Of a DNA stretch of 64,000 nt, positions 18,506 through 26,788 are shown one piece after another. The position numbers were made by a program, and so were the translations under genes. The DNA lies in the NCBI RefSeq assembly GCF_004769555.1, contig NZ_RQFY01000006.1:248001-312000 (forward strand), read 5' to 3'. The notes beneath the pieces were generated by a model, which was not told the origin of the DNA, did not search any database, and saw nothing but the letters and a program-made list of their open reading frames with translations. Each line of letters begins with the position of its first letter. Position 1 is the stretch's first letter. The stretch is from Leptospira koniambonensis (GTDB lineage Bacteria > Spirochaetota > Leptospiria > Leptospirales > Leptospiraceae).

Positions 18506-20392
18506 CTAAGATTTTACGAATGTAAATTGATCTGAATGTTCTTCTTTATTGCAGAAGCGAATAGAAATTTCCTTCTCTCCATTCAATTTCCATTGGATTT
18601 TTCCCTTCAACTGATCAACTAACATATTTACAAGTTGAAGTCCGAGTCCTGGAGAATAATCAGTGCGGAATCCTTTTGGAAAAGGAACTCCATTGTCTGA
18701 GACTACTAGGTTCACCAAAGTATCTTCTTTAAAAAGTCGGATGGAAATTTTACCTTCCTGCTTTTTAGGAAATGCATATTTAAAAATATTAGTGACTAAT
18801 TCATTTAAGATGAGTCCGAGAGGAATTGCACTCTTAACATCTATCTCCAAATCATTCAGATCAAGTTGTAAAGAGATCTCTTTTGTTTTTTCTTGGAATG
18901 CATTCAGTAAATTTTCGGTGATCTTTTGGATATAACGATCTAAACGAACAGAATGGGAATTATTGGAAGTATATAACATCTCATACAAATTTCCAACGGA
19001 ATGGATGCGATTTACTAAATTCTCCAAAGTACTTCCAAGCCTAGTATCAGAAGATCTGGATGCTTCTATCTCTACGATAGAACTGATCATACTCATGCTG
19101 TTTTTGACCCTATGTTGGAGTTCCTTATATAGATAATCTCTTTCGTGAAGATCTTTTGCCAATGTTTCCAGAGCTTCTTTTGCTTCTGTGATATCTACGC
19201 AGGAACCAATAAACCCAGTAAAAATCCCAGATTCGTTAGTAATCGGAAGACCATTGTCTTGGATCCATCTCCAGTCGCCGTTTTTGTTTTTTAAACGATA
19301 GGTCATACTGAAAGCTTCTCTTGTATCGAAATGGCTGGAATAGATCTGGATACATTCTTCTAGATCATTTGGATGCACACCTTCCGCCCAACCGTCTCCC
19401 ATCTCTTGCTCCATACTTCTTCCTGTAAAATTCAACCAAGTTTGATTGAACCAGTTACATTTTTTATCCAGGCCGGAAACCCAGATCATTACTGGAGCAG
19501 CGTTCGCAACACTTTTAAACCTAGTTTCGCTTTCTTTAATATTCTCCAGTAGACTATATTCTTTGGAAATATCTCTGAAAACCAAAACGGAACCTATAGT
19601 GTATCCTTTTTCAGAACGAATAGGAGCGGAACTTTCTGCGACCCTATGTTCGGAACCTGATTTAGAAATGAGTAGTGCTTGGTTTTCCAGGCCCATATTT
19701 TTTTCTTTATTAGGCGTGAGTGCATCTACAGAATTTCTCATTCTTCTTTTGGTTTTTGCATTAACAATTTTAAAAACTCTTTCTATAGGTTCTCCGATCG
19801 CTTCAGTCCTAGTCCAACCGGTCAAAGTTTCAGCAACGTAATTCATATCAGTGATATTGCCTAACTCATCTGCGGAGATAACACCATCTCCAATGGATCT
19901 TAATGTTGCTTTTAGAAGTTCTTGGTTTTCTTTTAAGGATTCTTCACTTCTTTTTAAACGAAGATGGGATTCATAAAGTTTGAAAGCCATTTTGATAGAA
20001 GCGATTAGAACAGTTTCTCCAGAATTTTTAACAACATAACCGTAAGAAGTGATCTTCTCTGTTTTTTCAACAATCTCAGGTTCAATATGGCTAGAGAGAA
20101 ATACGATAGGGATGTCCCTTGTTTTTAGAATACGAACGGCAGCATCTGTTCCATCTTCGTCCCGTCCAAGATCAATATCCATGAGGACCAAGTCGATGGT
20201 GTAGTCGTTAGTTGCTATTTGGACCGCTTCTTCTGCGTTGTAAGCTGAGACAACTCTGAACCCATTCTTTTTCAATCTTTGGGTTTCGGAAAGCGCAATG
20301 ATCGCCTCATCCTCCACAAGAAGAATGGTTTTTTTTCTTTCTTCCGGGATGGGGAAGTATTCTCTAAAAATTTTCTCTACAGTCTGGATCAT
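18506..20392 (-). CDS. Hybrid receiver-PAS-PAS-histidine kinase (HisKA_2 family)
   Basis: The 628-residue cytoplasmic protein starts with a receiver domain (about residues 20-140). The phosphoacceptor is Asp72 in LVLMDIDLG, with an acidic pair in LLVEDEA. Two PAS domains follow (about residues 155-290 and 290-410); the second has the PAC-like stretch NKNGDWRWIQDNGLP. The kinase core is of the HisKA_2 type, with phosphoacceptor His in ELQHRVKNSMSMI and an N-box NELVTNIFKYAFP. No membrane helix is present, so the PAS domains probably sense an internal signal. The receiver-first order suggests it is itself controlled by another kinase. A perfect-looking inverted repeat lies just upstream. Confidence 0.93.
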   Translation of the reverse strand: MIQTVEKIFREYFPIPEERKKTILLVEDEAIIALSETQRLKKNGFRVVSAYNAEEAVQIATNDYTIDLVLMDIDLGRDEDGTDAAVRILKTRDIPIVFLSSHIEPEIVEKTEKITSYGYVVKNSGETVLIASIKMAFKLYESHLRLKRSEESLKENQELLKATLRSIGDGVISADELGNITDMNYVAETLTGWTRTEAIGEPIERVFKIVNAKTKRRMRNSVDALTPNKEKNMGLENQALLISKSGSEHRVAESSAPIRSEKGYTIGSVLVFRDISKEYSLLENIKESETRFKSVANAAPVMIWVSGLDKKCNWFNQTWLNFTGRSMEQEMGDGWAEGVHPNDLEECIQIYSSHFDTREAFSMTYRLKNKNGDWRWIQDNGLPITNESGIFTGFIGSCVDITEAKEALETLAKDLHERDYLYKELQHRVKNSMSMISSIVEIEASRSSDTRLGSTLENLVNRIHSVGNLYEMLYTSNNSHSVRLDRYIQKITENLLNAFQEKTKEISLQLDLNDLEIDVKSAIPLGLILNELVTNIFKYAFPKKQEGKISIRLFKEDTLVNLVVSDNGVPFPKGFRTDYSPGLGLQLVNMLVDQLKGKIQWKLNGEKEISIRFCNKEEHSDQFTFVKS

Positions 20393-20406
20393 CCCGAATT
20401 TCTCCT

Positions 20407-20462
20407 AACGTAAACTGTGTCAAAGTTTTGACTAATTTAGTTATTCTGACACAATTTACGTT
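20407..20462. promoter_or_regulatory. Inverted repeat upstream of the hybrid histidine kinase
   Basis: AACGTAAACTGTGTCA at 20407-20422 and TGACACAATTTACGTT at 20447-20462 are complementary at 15 of 16 positions, separated by 24 bases. The inner edge is about 15 bp before the kinase start codon, between promoter and ribosome site. It could be a two-half-site operator or a 5'-leader hairpin affecting translation. No T run suits a terminator on the minus strand. Confidence 0.45.
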
Positions 20463-20650
20463 ATCCCAAATAAGAGAGCAAGCAAAACTGAAAAATTTAG
20501 ACTGGCTTCTAATAGACTTGGTCTTCGGAAAATCTAATGTAAAAGACATAATATTAAGAATTCTTCACCTTATTCTGTCTCATTAAAGAGTTTATGTCTT
20601 GTTTGAGATCTATTCGTCGAAGATCCTACACGCTAAATTTCGAGGAGAAC

Positions 20651-20980
20651 ATGAACACATTCCAAAAACAAATTTTACCAACAGCGATCTATCTTGGATG
20701 TATCTCAATATTTCTCTCGGTGTATTTTTTCTACGAAAGATCACTGATCGGTTTTCCAGACGGACATCTCACTGATCTAGATCACGCATTTCTTTGGCTC
20801 TATCTAATCGTAGGCATTCAACATATTTTGAATGTGTTTGTGTTCATCTACTTTGGATTAGGGTATGGTTCCAGATTGAAATGGATCTTCTTCCTTCTAT
20901 TCTATGCAGGAAGTATCTTTTTGTATTTTGGAGTAGATTGGTTTTTGAGAACGAATTTGGATCATGGAGTGGGTGGGTAA
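20651..20980 (+). CDS. Small integral membrane protein, function unknown
   Basis: The ATG at 20651 is chosen because a strong GAGGAG ribosome site lies about 5 bases before it; an in-frame upstream ATG at 20594 has no such signal. The 109-residue product has three predicted membrane helices (roughly residues 8-28, 45-68 and 75-95) and a short acidic loop containing DGHLTDLDHAF. The family is not recognised. It stands alone, divergent from the histidine kinase, and is followed by about 570 bp without a convincing gene. Confidence 0.7.
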   Translation: MNTFQKQILPTAIYLGCISIFLSVYFFYERSLIGFPDGHLTDLDHAFLWLYLIVGIQHILNVFVFIYFGLGYGSRLKWIFFLLFYAGSIFLYFGVDWFLRTNLDHGVGG

Positions 20981-21548
20981 TATTATAGATGTCAATTACG
21001 CAGGGGAAAGTTTTAGGTCGACACCATTTACTTTCATTGATGCGAGCTGAAATTTCTGATTTGAAGTTAACCGATATTGGATAATCCAGAAATTAGCTCG
21101 GCTGTTATTAGAAATGCATAAAAGTAGAATATATCAAATAGATTAATATATTTCTCATTTGGTATGGAGAGTCTTATTCAATTAATGTGTTTATGACTCT
21201 CTTTTTAAGCCAAATACTTACTTCAGATGATTATTACAAGTAAGATAGAAATTATCCCGATAGGTTAAAGCATACAGATTTTCTATTCTTCGCATCCAAA
21301 GCACATGTTCTAATAGCTGTTTTCTGCTTAGATTTCCACTTTAAGCAAACATAAACTTCAAAAGATGTTCTCACATATTCACGATTAAAGGCTTGATCTC
21401 CATAAATCTTTATCCCATATTGCGGTCTGGCAGGAATTTTGAGATTTTTTTTATAGAAAACAGACAATGTCTACTCAAGAAATACCCAAAAAGGAAATAC
21501 TTGAGTAATAAATAGTCGTTTCGGTGCAATAGGGAATTAATCGATATA
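20981..21548. other. Non-coding stretch with an imperfect inverted repeat
   Basis: No supported gene is seen. A 71-codon open frame on the minus strand (21252-21467) has no ribosome site or recognisable family and looks like chance. One imperfect inverted repeat is present: CGAGCTGAAATTTCTG at 21043-21058 against CAGAAATTAGCTCG at 21087-21100. It could be a terminator for the membrane-protein gene or a relic of a mobile element end. The remaining sequence is strongly A/T-rich and probably contains the promoter of the HTH gene at 21549. Confidence 0.4.
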
Positions 21549-22076
21549 ATGAAACAAAATGATCTAATAAAAGAAGCTGTAAGATTCAGCGAAGGAATGA
21601 AAAAATTAGGATATTCCCCTCAAGATATAATAGATATTACTGGTGCATCTCTTTCTACTGTTCGGAGATGGAAAGTAGGGGAACTAAGTATTCCAGATCC
21701 TGAACTTATACTTCTTTTAATTTCAACGGGATTATCTATAGACTATGTCAGAACAGGCGAAGGGGGACATGAAGCTTCAGAAGAAGAATTTTTAAGAGTG
21801 TTCCAAAGACTTTTACAATTGGGATTTGATAAGTCATTATTATTGTCGAATCTCCAGTTAAATAGGATAGATCATAAAGCAAACCTAATGGAGTTTGCAG
21901 ATCAAGAGCTAATAATTCAGGTAGCAAATTCTTTAATTAATAATCCGGAATCTAAAATTCTTCGAAGTCTTTTTTCTATTGTATCTCTACTTCCTGCTAA
22001 AGATCAGAAGGCTCTATTAAAAGAAGCGATAAGAATCGAAGACGAATTATTTGAAAAACTAAAGAAAAGTAAATAA
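21549..22076 (+). CDS. Helix-turn-helix DNA-binding protein
   Basis: The 175-residue protein has an N-terminal HTH (about residues 15-55). The recognisable segment is YSPQDIIDITGASLSTVRRWKVG, split as helix-turn-helix with the SLSTVRRWK recognition helix. This resembles phage-repressor/XRE-type regulators. The remaining 110 residues are helical and charged, perhaps for dimerisation, and end in a lysine-rich tail. The gene stands alone on the plus strand between two A/T-rich non-coding regions. The target cannot be inferred. No phage or toxin-antitoxin partner is directly adjacent. Confidence 0.75.
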   Translation: MKQNDLIKEAVRFSEGMKKLGYSPQDIIDITGASLSTVRRWKVGELSIPDPELILLLISTGLSIDYVRTGEGGHEASEEEFLRVFQRLLQLGFDKSLLLSNLQLNRIDHKANLMEFADQELIIQVANSLINNPESKILRSLFSIVSLLPAKDQKALLKEAIRIEDELFEKLKKSK

Positions 22077-22386
22077 GATCTATTAAAAAGCTTACGCAGC
22101 TTTTTAGACATAATGCTCTTTAAGAAGAAATGTATAGGTTTTGGTACACTTTAGGGATAAGAATTTCAAAGAAGCTGATTAAACAAAAAATGTCAAAAAT
22201 GACTATAAATTGCCTTCGTTCAAAATGAATTAATTTGACTTTCATTTTATCAGAATGAAACTGGCTAAGTAAGTAAGAAAGTATAACGTTACCTAGAGGA
22301 TACGAAATATCCCATATGTATAATCTGATCGTTATATGGATTGAAAATTGTGAAAAAGAAACTAAATCAGCAAGCTGAAATAAATT
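22077..22386. other. A/T-rich non-coding stretch between HTH and MORN genes
   Basis: No gene is supported. A plus-strand open frame starting at 22341 runs antisense through the MORN gene and is treated as a shadow. A short inverted repeat, AAAATGAA with TTCATTTT around 22221-22251, may be a terminator for the genes ending on either side. Confidence 0.4.
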
Positions 22387-23091
22387 TTACTTATGAAAGA
22401 ACTGCTCGGCAAAGCTTTTTTCTAAACGATCTTCTTTCCATTCCCCAACGGATATTATTGCACCGCGAGAATCAAAAAGAGTACCCTTTCCTTCTCTTTT
22501 TCCTAATTTCCATTGGCCTATATACTTGCTTCCATTTTCAAAAATATACAAGCCGCCTCCTTCAACAATTCGCCCGTTATTATAGATTCCGAGTAGGGAG
22601 ATCCCATTTCCAAGGACGAGAAGGCATTTACCTTCTGCTTTTCCGTGAACATATATGCCTGAGAGCATCGATTTATCCGGCCAAGTATAAGTTCCCTTTC
22701 CTTCAACTTGGTCATCTATGAAATTTCCTTCGAAAGAGCTATTATCTATATTATGAAGTCTTCCTATACCATGTTTCTTTCCAGCCTTCCAGGTTCCTTC
22801 GTAGAAGAGACCGTCAGGCGAGCGCAATATTCCAAAATCCTGATATTTTCCCTTATAAAAGTTTCCAGTATAAAGGGTTTCATCCGAATATTTCAATGCT
22901 CCGAAACCAGTATGGCAATTTCCATAAATACATTCGGGACTAAATTTCCAATAGGCAAGGGCTATTAAAATGGAAAATACAATTACGGAAAGGCTAGAAA
23001 ATAAAATGCCTTGCTGTTTCGACGATAATGAACCAAGCAATCTGAAAAGTGATGCTAATTTGTTAAGAGAATTATTTAATATTTCCTTCAT
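22387..23091 (-). CDS. Membrane-anchored MORN-repeat protein
   Basis: From the ATG at 23091 the product is 234 residues; a TTG 57 bases further upstream is an alternative start, less likely because the ATG begins a normal N-terminus. One membrane helix (about residues 27-47) is followed by about seven MORN-type repeats, for example YTGNFYKGK, YEGTWKAGKKHGIGRL, FEGNFIDDQVEGKGTY and YIGQWKLGKREGKGTL. MORN arrays form elongated beta-sheets that bind lipids or proteins. The bulk probably faces the periplasm. Its divergent neighbour is the TPR operon at 23235, with a shared 143-bp promoter gap. Confidence 0.82.
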   Translation of the reverse strand: MKEILNNSLNKLASLFRLLGSLSSKQQGILFSSLSVIVFSILIALAYWKFSPECIYGNCHTGFGALKYSDETLYTGNFYKGKYQDFGILRSPDGLFYEGTWKAGKKHGIGRLHNIDNSSFEGNFIDDQVEGKGTYTWPDKSMLSGIYVHGKAEGKCLLVLGNGISLLGIYNNGRIVEGGGLYIFENGSKYIGQWKLGKREGKGTLFDSRGAIISVGEWKEDRLEKSFAEQFFHK

Positions 23092-23234
23092 GTTATTCAA
23101 ACTCAGGTTAAGATGTTTCGATAATATAATTAATTTGCCGCGCTTCAATTGTGCTATTGTATGTTCTTATAGTTTTTTGTAATTACTAATTCGATATAGA
23201 GAATGAATTAATAAACCTTTGGGGGATTGAAAGT

Positions 23235-23795
23235 TTGGGTTTTTATCAAAAATTTGCGTTAGTCGGAATGATTGTTTTTGGAGTAGATTGTTTCAGTCAA
23301 TCACAACCTAGTATGGAAGATAGAACGAAGGCCTCTGAATTGAACATGAAAGGAGTTCAGCTTTTGCAGGCGAAAAACATTGAAGCCGCCAGGGAAAATT
23401 TCGAAAAGGCAGCCAAGGCGGATCCTGTAGTGGGAGAATATGTGAATAATATCGGCGTGACATATTTGAATGCCGGTCAGCTAAAACCTGCAATTGATTA
23501 CTTTACCAAGGCAACGGAAGTTGAGCCGAATTTACCTCGTCCCTATTATAATCTTGGAGTAGCTTATCAGGCTCTTCGAGAGAATGATAAAGCAATTTCA
23601 AGTTATGAAAAAGCAATTTCACTTTCACCGAACTGGCCGGAAGCGCTTTATAACTTAGGAATAGTTTATTCGCGAGTAGGAGACAAGAAAAAAGCCATCG
23701 TTTCTTATAAGAAATTTATTGCAATCGCTCCTCCTGAATATTCAGGTCCAGTTCAAGATGCAAAGTTAAAATTAATAGAACTTGGAAAGGATTAA
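23235..23795 (+). CDS. Exported TPR-repeat protein
   Basis: The 186-residue product starts at TTG 23235, preceded by GGGGGAT; an in-frame ATG at 23268 is the alternative. A short hydrophobic signal (about residues 6-20, ending near DCFSQ) is followed by three to four TPR units (about residues 32-165). Their pattern reads like NNIGVTYLNAGQLKPAIDYF and YNLGVAYQALRENDKAISSY. TPR proteins scaffold complexes. This is the first gene of a tightly packed plus-strand series running through two RND permeases (23235-34675). Its role there may be assembly of the envelope machine. Confidence 0.82.
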   Translation: MGFYQKFALVGMIVFGVDCFSQSQPSMEDRTKASELNMKGVQLLQAKNIEAARENFEKAAKADPVVGEYVNNIGVTYLNAGQLKPAIDYFTKATEVEPNLPRPYYNLGVAYQALRENDKAISSYEKAISLSPNWPEALYNLGIVYSRVGDKKKAIVSYKKFIAIAPPEYSGPVQDAKLKLIELGKD

Positions 23796-23804
23796 TAGTT
23801 TAGG

Positions 23805-24467
23805 ATGAAGCTTAGGCAATATAAATTTATCATATATACATTTCTAATAATAGTATCTACAGTTGGGTTTGGGTGTAAAGGAGGTTTGAATTTAGAGGAA
23901 TTTGTGGAAAAAAGACTCAAAAACAGAGAAGGTAAACCAAATTTATTTTCACTGGATGGAACTTCTTTTTCTGCGGAGACATTTAGATCAGAACTTCTTT
24001 TTGAGAGAAGTCATTTTGAAACTAAGCAAGATTTTCCTCCTCCACAAGAGTTGCGACGTTATTTAGACCAATACGTTGAAGAATCCGTTATTCTCGATGA
24101 AGCGTTATCCGATTTAGATCTGAATAATCCAGAAGTTGCTGCGTATCTTTGGCCCTTTATTCGCAGAGGGTTAGTGTCATATTATTTGGATAAAAAGTCA
24201 GGAGTTTTCGAACTAAATAATAACTATGAAGATATAAGTGTTCCTGAAAAAGAATTAGAGGCTTTTTATAAAGAACATGCCTCTTCGTTTAAAGGAATGT
24301 CAGAAAAAGAATCTTTGTTGAGAATTTCCAATTCTGCCAGGTTTGCGAAATGGAAAAAATTATATGAGTTAAAAAACGATTCGAAGAAAGACATTTTGGG
24401 AACATTAAGAAAAAGGCATACGGTCTTGATTCGGGAAGGCGAATTTAATAAGTTAGGATCTGAATAA
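23805..24467 (+). CDS. Putative lipoprotein with PPIase/SurA-N-like helical region
   Basis: The 220-residue product has an N-terminal hydrophobic stretch ending in STVGFGC at about residue 24, a plausible spirochaetal lipobox. The mature part is helical and charged. The order of segments (a short strand region SLDGTSFSAETFRSEL, then a helical array with LRRYLDQYVEESVILDEALS) recalls the chaperone domain that precedes parvulin isomerase domains. No isomerase domain is present. A GGAAAGG site lies upstream. The gene is nine bases after the TPR gene and overlaps the next TPR lipoprotein by one base, so the three are co-translated. Family assignment is tentative. Confidence 0.6.
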   Translation: MKLRQYKFIIYTFLIIVSTVGFGCKGGLNLEEFVEKRLKNREGKPNLFSLDGTSFSAETFRSELLFERSHFETKQDFPPPQELRRYLDQYVEESVILDEALSDLDLNNPEVAAYLWPFIRRGLVSYYLDKKSGVFELNNNYEDISVPEKELEAFYKEHASSFKGMSEKESLLRISNSARFAKWKKLYELKNDSKKDILGTLRKRHTVLIREGEFNKLGSE

Positions 24468-25141
24468 TGATAAAATTTAACCCCATTCATCGCGCTGGCC
24501 TCATAGTGTTTTTGTTCTTAATCGTTTCTTGCTCTTCTCAAGAAGAGGCTCAAAAATTTTATAATTCGGGTCTAAAAGCATATTCTGAAAGAAATCTAAA
24601 GGTAGCTACTGAGAATTTCGAAAAGGCAGTCGATTCGGATAAGAAGAATATAGCAGCCCGACTTATGCTTGGAAAATCATATTATTACACCCAGAGATTT
24701 GAGGAGTCCAAAGAGATTTATGAGAACTTTCTAAAAGATTATCCAGGTAATTCCTCTGCTCATGTATGGATCGCAAGGATTTTAATGTATGAGAATACGA
24801 ATGCAGAAAAAGTTAAAGAAGCGAAAGAACATTTATTTAACGCAATACAATTAGATGATTCAAATCCCGACGCTCATTATCACTTAGCTAAACTTTTTGA
24901 GTATGAAAGCGATGTAGTGAGCGCCTTATTAGAATACAACAATGCGCTTAAACTCGGCGGTCAATTGAGTCGCGTGCATAAGGATTTAGCAATTCTTTAT
25001 AAAAAAGCAGGCTTGGATGAAAGGGCTCAAGAACACTTGAGAGCAACATCTCTATCTGATCGCGTTGTTTCAGGACCTCCTGAGGAGAATTATGAAGTCG
25101 AATCGAATCAAAAGAAGGGAAAGAAAAAAAATTCTAAGTAG
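24467..25141 (+). CDS. TPR-repeat lipoprotein
   Basis: The 224-residue product begins with a signal and lipobox (LFLIVSCSS, cysteine near residue 22). At least four TPR units follow, for example KFYNSGLKAYSERNLKVATE, ARLMLGKSYYYTQRFEESKE and AHYHLAKLFEYESDVVSALL. It ends in a basic, lysine-rich tail. Start and upstream stop overlap by one base (TAATG). As an inner- or outer-membrane lipoprotein on the periplasmic side, it may act with the preceding TPR protein as a scaffold for the downstream RND proteins. Confidence 0.82.
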   Translation: MIKFNPIHRAGLIVFLFLIVSCSSQEEAQKFYNSGLKAYSERNLKVATENFEKAVDSDKKNIAARLMLGKSYYYTQRFEESKEIYENFLKDYPGNSSAHVWIARILMYENTNAEKVKEAKEHLFNAIQLDDSNPDAHYHLAKLFEYESDVVSALLEYNNALKLGGQLSRVHKDLAILYKKAGLDERAQEHLRATSLSDRVVSGPPEENYEVESNQKKGKKKNSK

Positions 25142-25167
25142 GGTGTTAGGAAGGGTTCTGTAGTTCA

Positions 25168-26763
25168 ATGCGAAAAATATTCAATAAATTTAATATACCT
25201 ATTTTTTTGATCCTTAGTTTATTTCTTTGTGTGTCTTGTCATGACGGGCTAAATGAAACAGAAATGCTTTCCAAACTCGGCCTCCAATGGACAGATTCTT
25301 TTCAATATCCAGAGATAACATTGACAAATCCGCCTAATGGCGCGTTAGAAGTGTCTTCCAGTTCAAGGATTATTATAGATTTTAACAAATCGATGAACAC
25401 AATCATTACCGAAGGCGGGGTTTCGGTTGCTGCAAATGGGGGAAACACCACATTTAATCCAGCTTGGATCTTTGATTCTCGTTTAATTTTAGAATTTCCT
25501 AGTGGATTAACCGAAGGGAAAAGATACGAGATTACTTTAAATAGGTCTGGAGTAAAAGATTCAGACGGTAATTTCCTTCCTAAAAACTATAATTTTCATT
25601 TTTATACTGAAGGAGGCGGGCATGTCCCAACTATTTCTTCTTCTAGTCCTCAGCCTAACGGAAGTGTGGTTACTGGTTGGGCAGTAAATGGAAATATTAT
25701 TATAAATTTCTCTGAACCAATGGATGAAGCATCCACGAATTCGGCCGTTTCTTTGAGCGGTGGTGCTGCCTTATATGTTCCAGTGTGGAACGGCAATCGG
25801 ACTCAATTGACCTTACAGTTAAAATCAGACTTAGAAGTAGGAACTACGTATACATTAAAAATAGGGACTTCGGCAAAAAGTAGTGCCGGAATAGCATTGG
25901 CATCCGAATATTTAGTCGTTTTTAGTACTGGATCAACTTTTACGAGACCAGACGTTCTGGCTGACGTAACTGTTGGGACCTCTTGGAATTCTCCTCTTCC
26001 AAGTCCCTTACCAGCAGTGAATTCTCCTTATCACGGAGTTTCTAAATTTGATAGTTTTACTTTTCAGTTCACAGAGACAATGGATCGGCAAAGCGTTCTT
26101 GACGCTATAGCTTTCGAACCTTCTATTTCAGGTGTTTATAGTTGGATTGGACCATCCTTATTAAAATTTACTCCAAACAATTCATTAACTCAAGGTAAAA
26201 CTTACAGATTAAAAATAGATTCAACGGCCAAATCATCCCAGGGCCAATTATTACAATACGGATATGTAATTGATTTCGTTGTGGATGACCCCTTCACGAG
26301 TGTTCCTATTGCATTTAATAGTGTAGATGGGAAAACACTTTCAATATCAGATTGTGTAACTTTAATTTCGGATCTTACTATTTCAGGACCGACTTTTCCG
26401 AATCAATCTATAGAGAATGTGATTAATCCACAGGTAGCTTGTACATCCGTTTACCAATTCGAGATTAGAGTGAATACAGCTGGAGGAGGTGCCTTAAAAA
26501 CTTCCGGTGATGGAGATGTTTTTTCGAGCTCAAATATTTCAGTTGATTATATGTATGGAGGTCCTGCATCCCCAGCTTTAAATATTTATCAAATTAATTA
26601 TATTCCAAGTCCTAATCCGCAGGTACTTAAGGTTCTCTTATCCGGAAATCCAGGTAGTGGGCTAAGGTATAAATTTACACTTAAGGGCGGGTCTAGCGGT
26701 ATACAAGACGCTTACGGAAATTATCTTAGTAAGGATTTGCAATTTATATTTTATGGAAACTAA
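25168..26763 (+). CDS. Ig-like (SbsA/Big_5-type) domain lipoprotein 1
   Basis: The 531-residue product has a signal and lipobox (LSLFLCVSCHD, cysteine near residue 24). At least three Ig-like domains follow (about residues 48-145, 150-255, 280-385). Each shows the SbsA-type pattern, such as PPNGALEVSSSSRIIIDFNK then MNT, with NFSEPMDEASTNSAVSLSG in the second. The C-terminal third is less clear and has a few cysteines. These domains are typical of secreted or surface adhesive proteins. It is paralogous in layout to the next gene. Surface display or periplasmic partner to the RND pump are both possible. Confidence 0.8.
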   Translation: MRKIFNKFNIPIFLILSLFLCVSCHDGLNETEMLSKLGLQWTDSFQYPEITLTNPPNGALEVSSSSRIIIDFNKSMNTIITEGGVSVAANGGNTTFNPAWIFDSRLILEFPSGLTEGKRYEITLNRSGVKDSDGNFLPKNYNFHFYTEGGGHVPTISSSSPQPNGSVVTGWAVNGNIIINFSEPMDEASTNSAVSLSGGAALYVPVWNGNRTQLTLQLKSDLEVGTTYTLKIGTSAKSSAGIALASEYLVVFSTGSTFTRPDVLADVTVGTSWNSPLPSPLPAVNSPYHGVSKFDSFTFQFTETMDRQSVLDAIAFEPSISGVYSWIGPSLLKFTPNNSLTQGKTYRLKIDSTAKSSQGQLLQYGYVIDFVVDDPFTSVPIAFNSVDGKTLSISDCVTLISDLTISGPTFPNQSIENVINPQVACTSVYQFEIRVNTAGGGALKTSGDGDVFSSSNISVDYMYGGPASPALNIYQINYIPSPNPQVLKVLLSGNPGSGLRYKFTLKGGSSGIQDAYGNYLSKDLQFIFYGN

Positions 26764-26788
26764 AGCTAAATTATTCTCCGGAATTCGT

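Noticed and set aside
20364..20549. Minus-strand 61-codon open frame over the kinase start
   Set aside because: It overlaps the kinase start and its upstream inverted repeat in another frame; no support.
21252..21467. Minus-strand 71-codon open frame
   Set aside because: No ribosome site, no recognisable family, and it sits in an A/T-rich gap; treated as chance.
22341..22721. Plus-strand 126-codon open frame
   Set aside because: It lies antisense to the MORN-repeat gene, whose repeats are clear; no ribosome site or family is seen.
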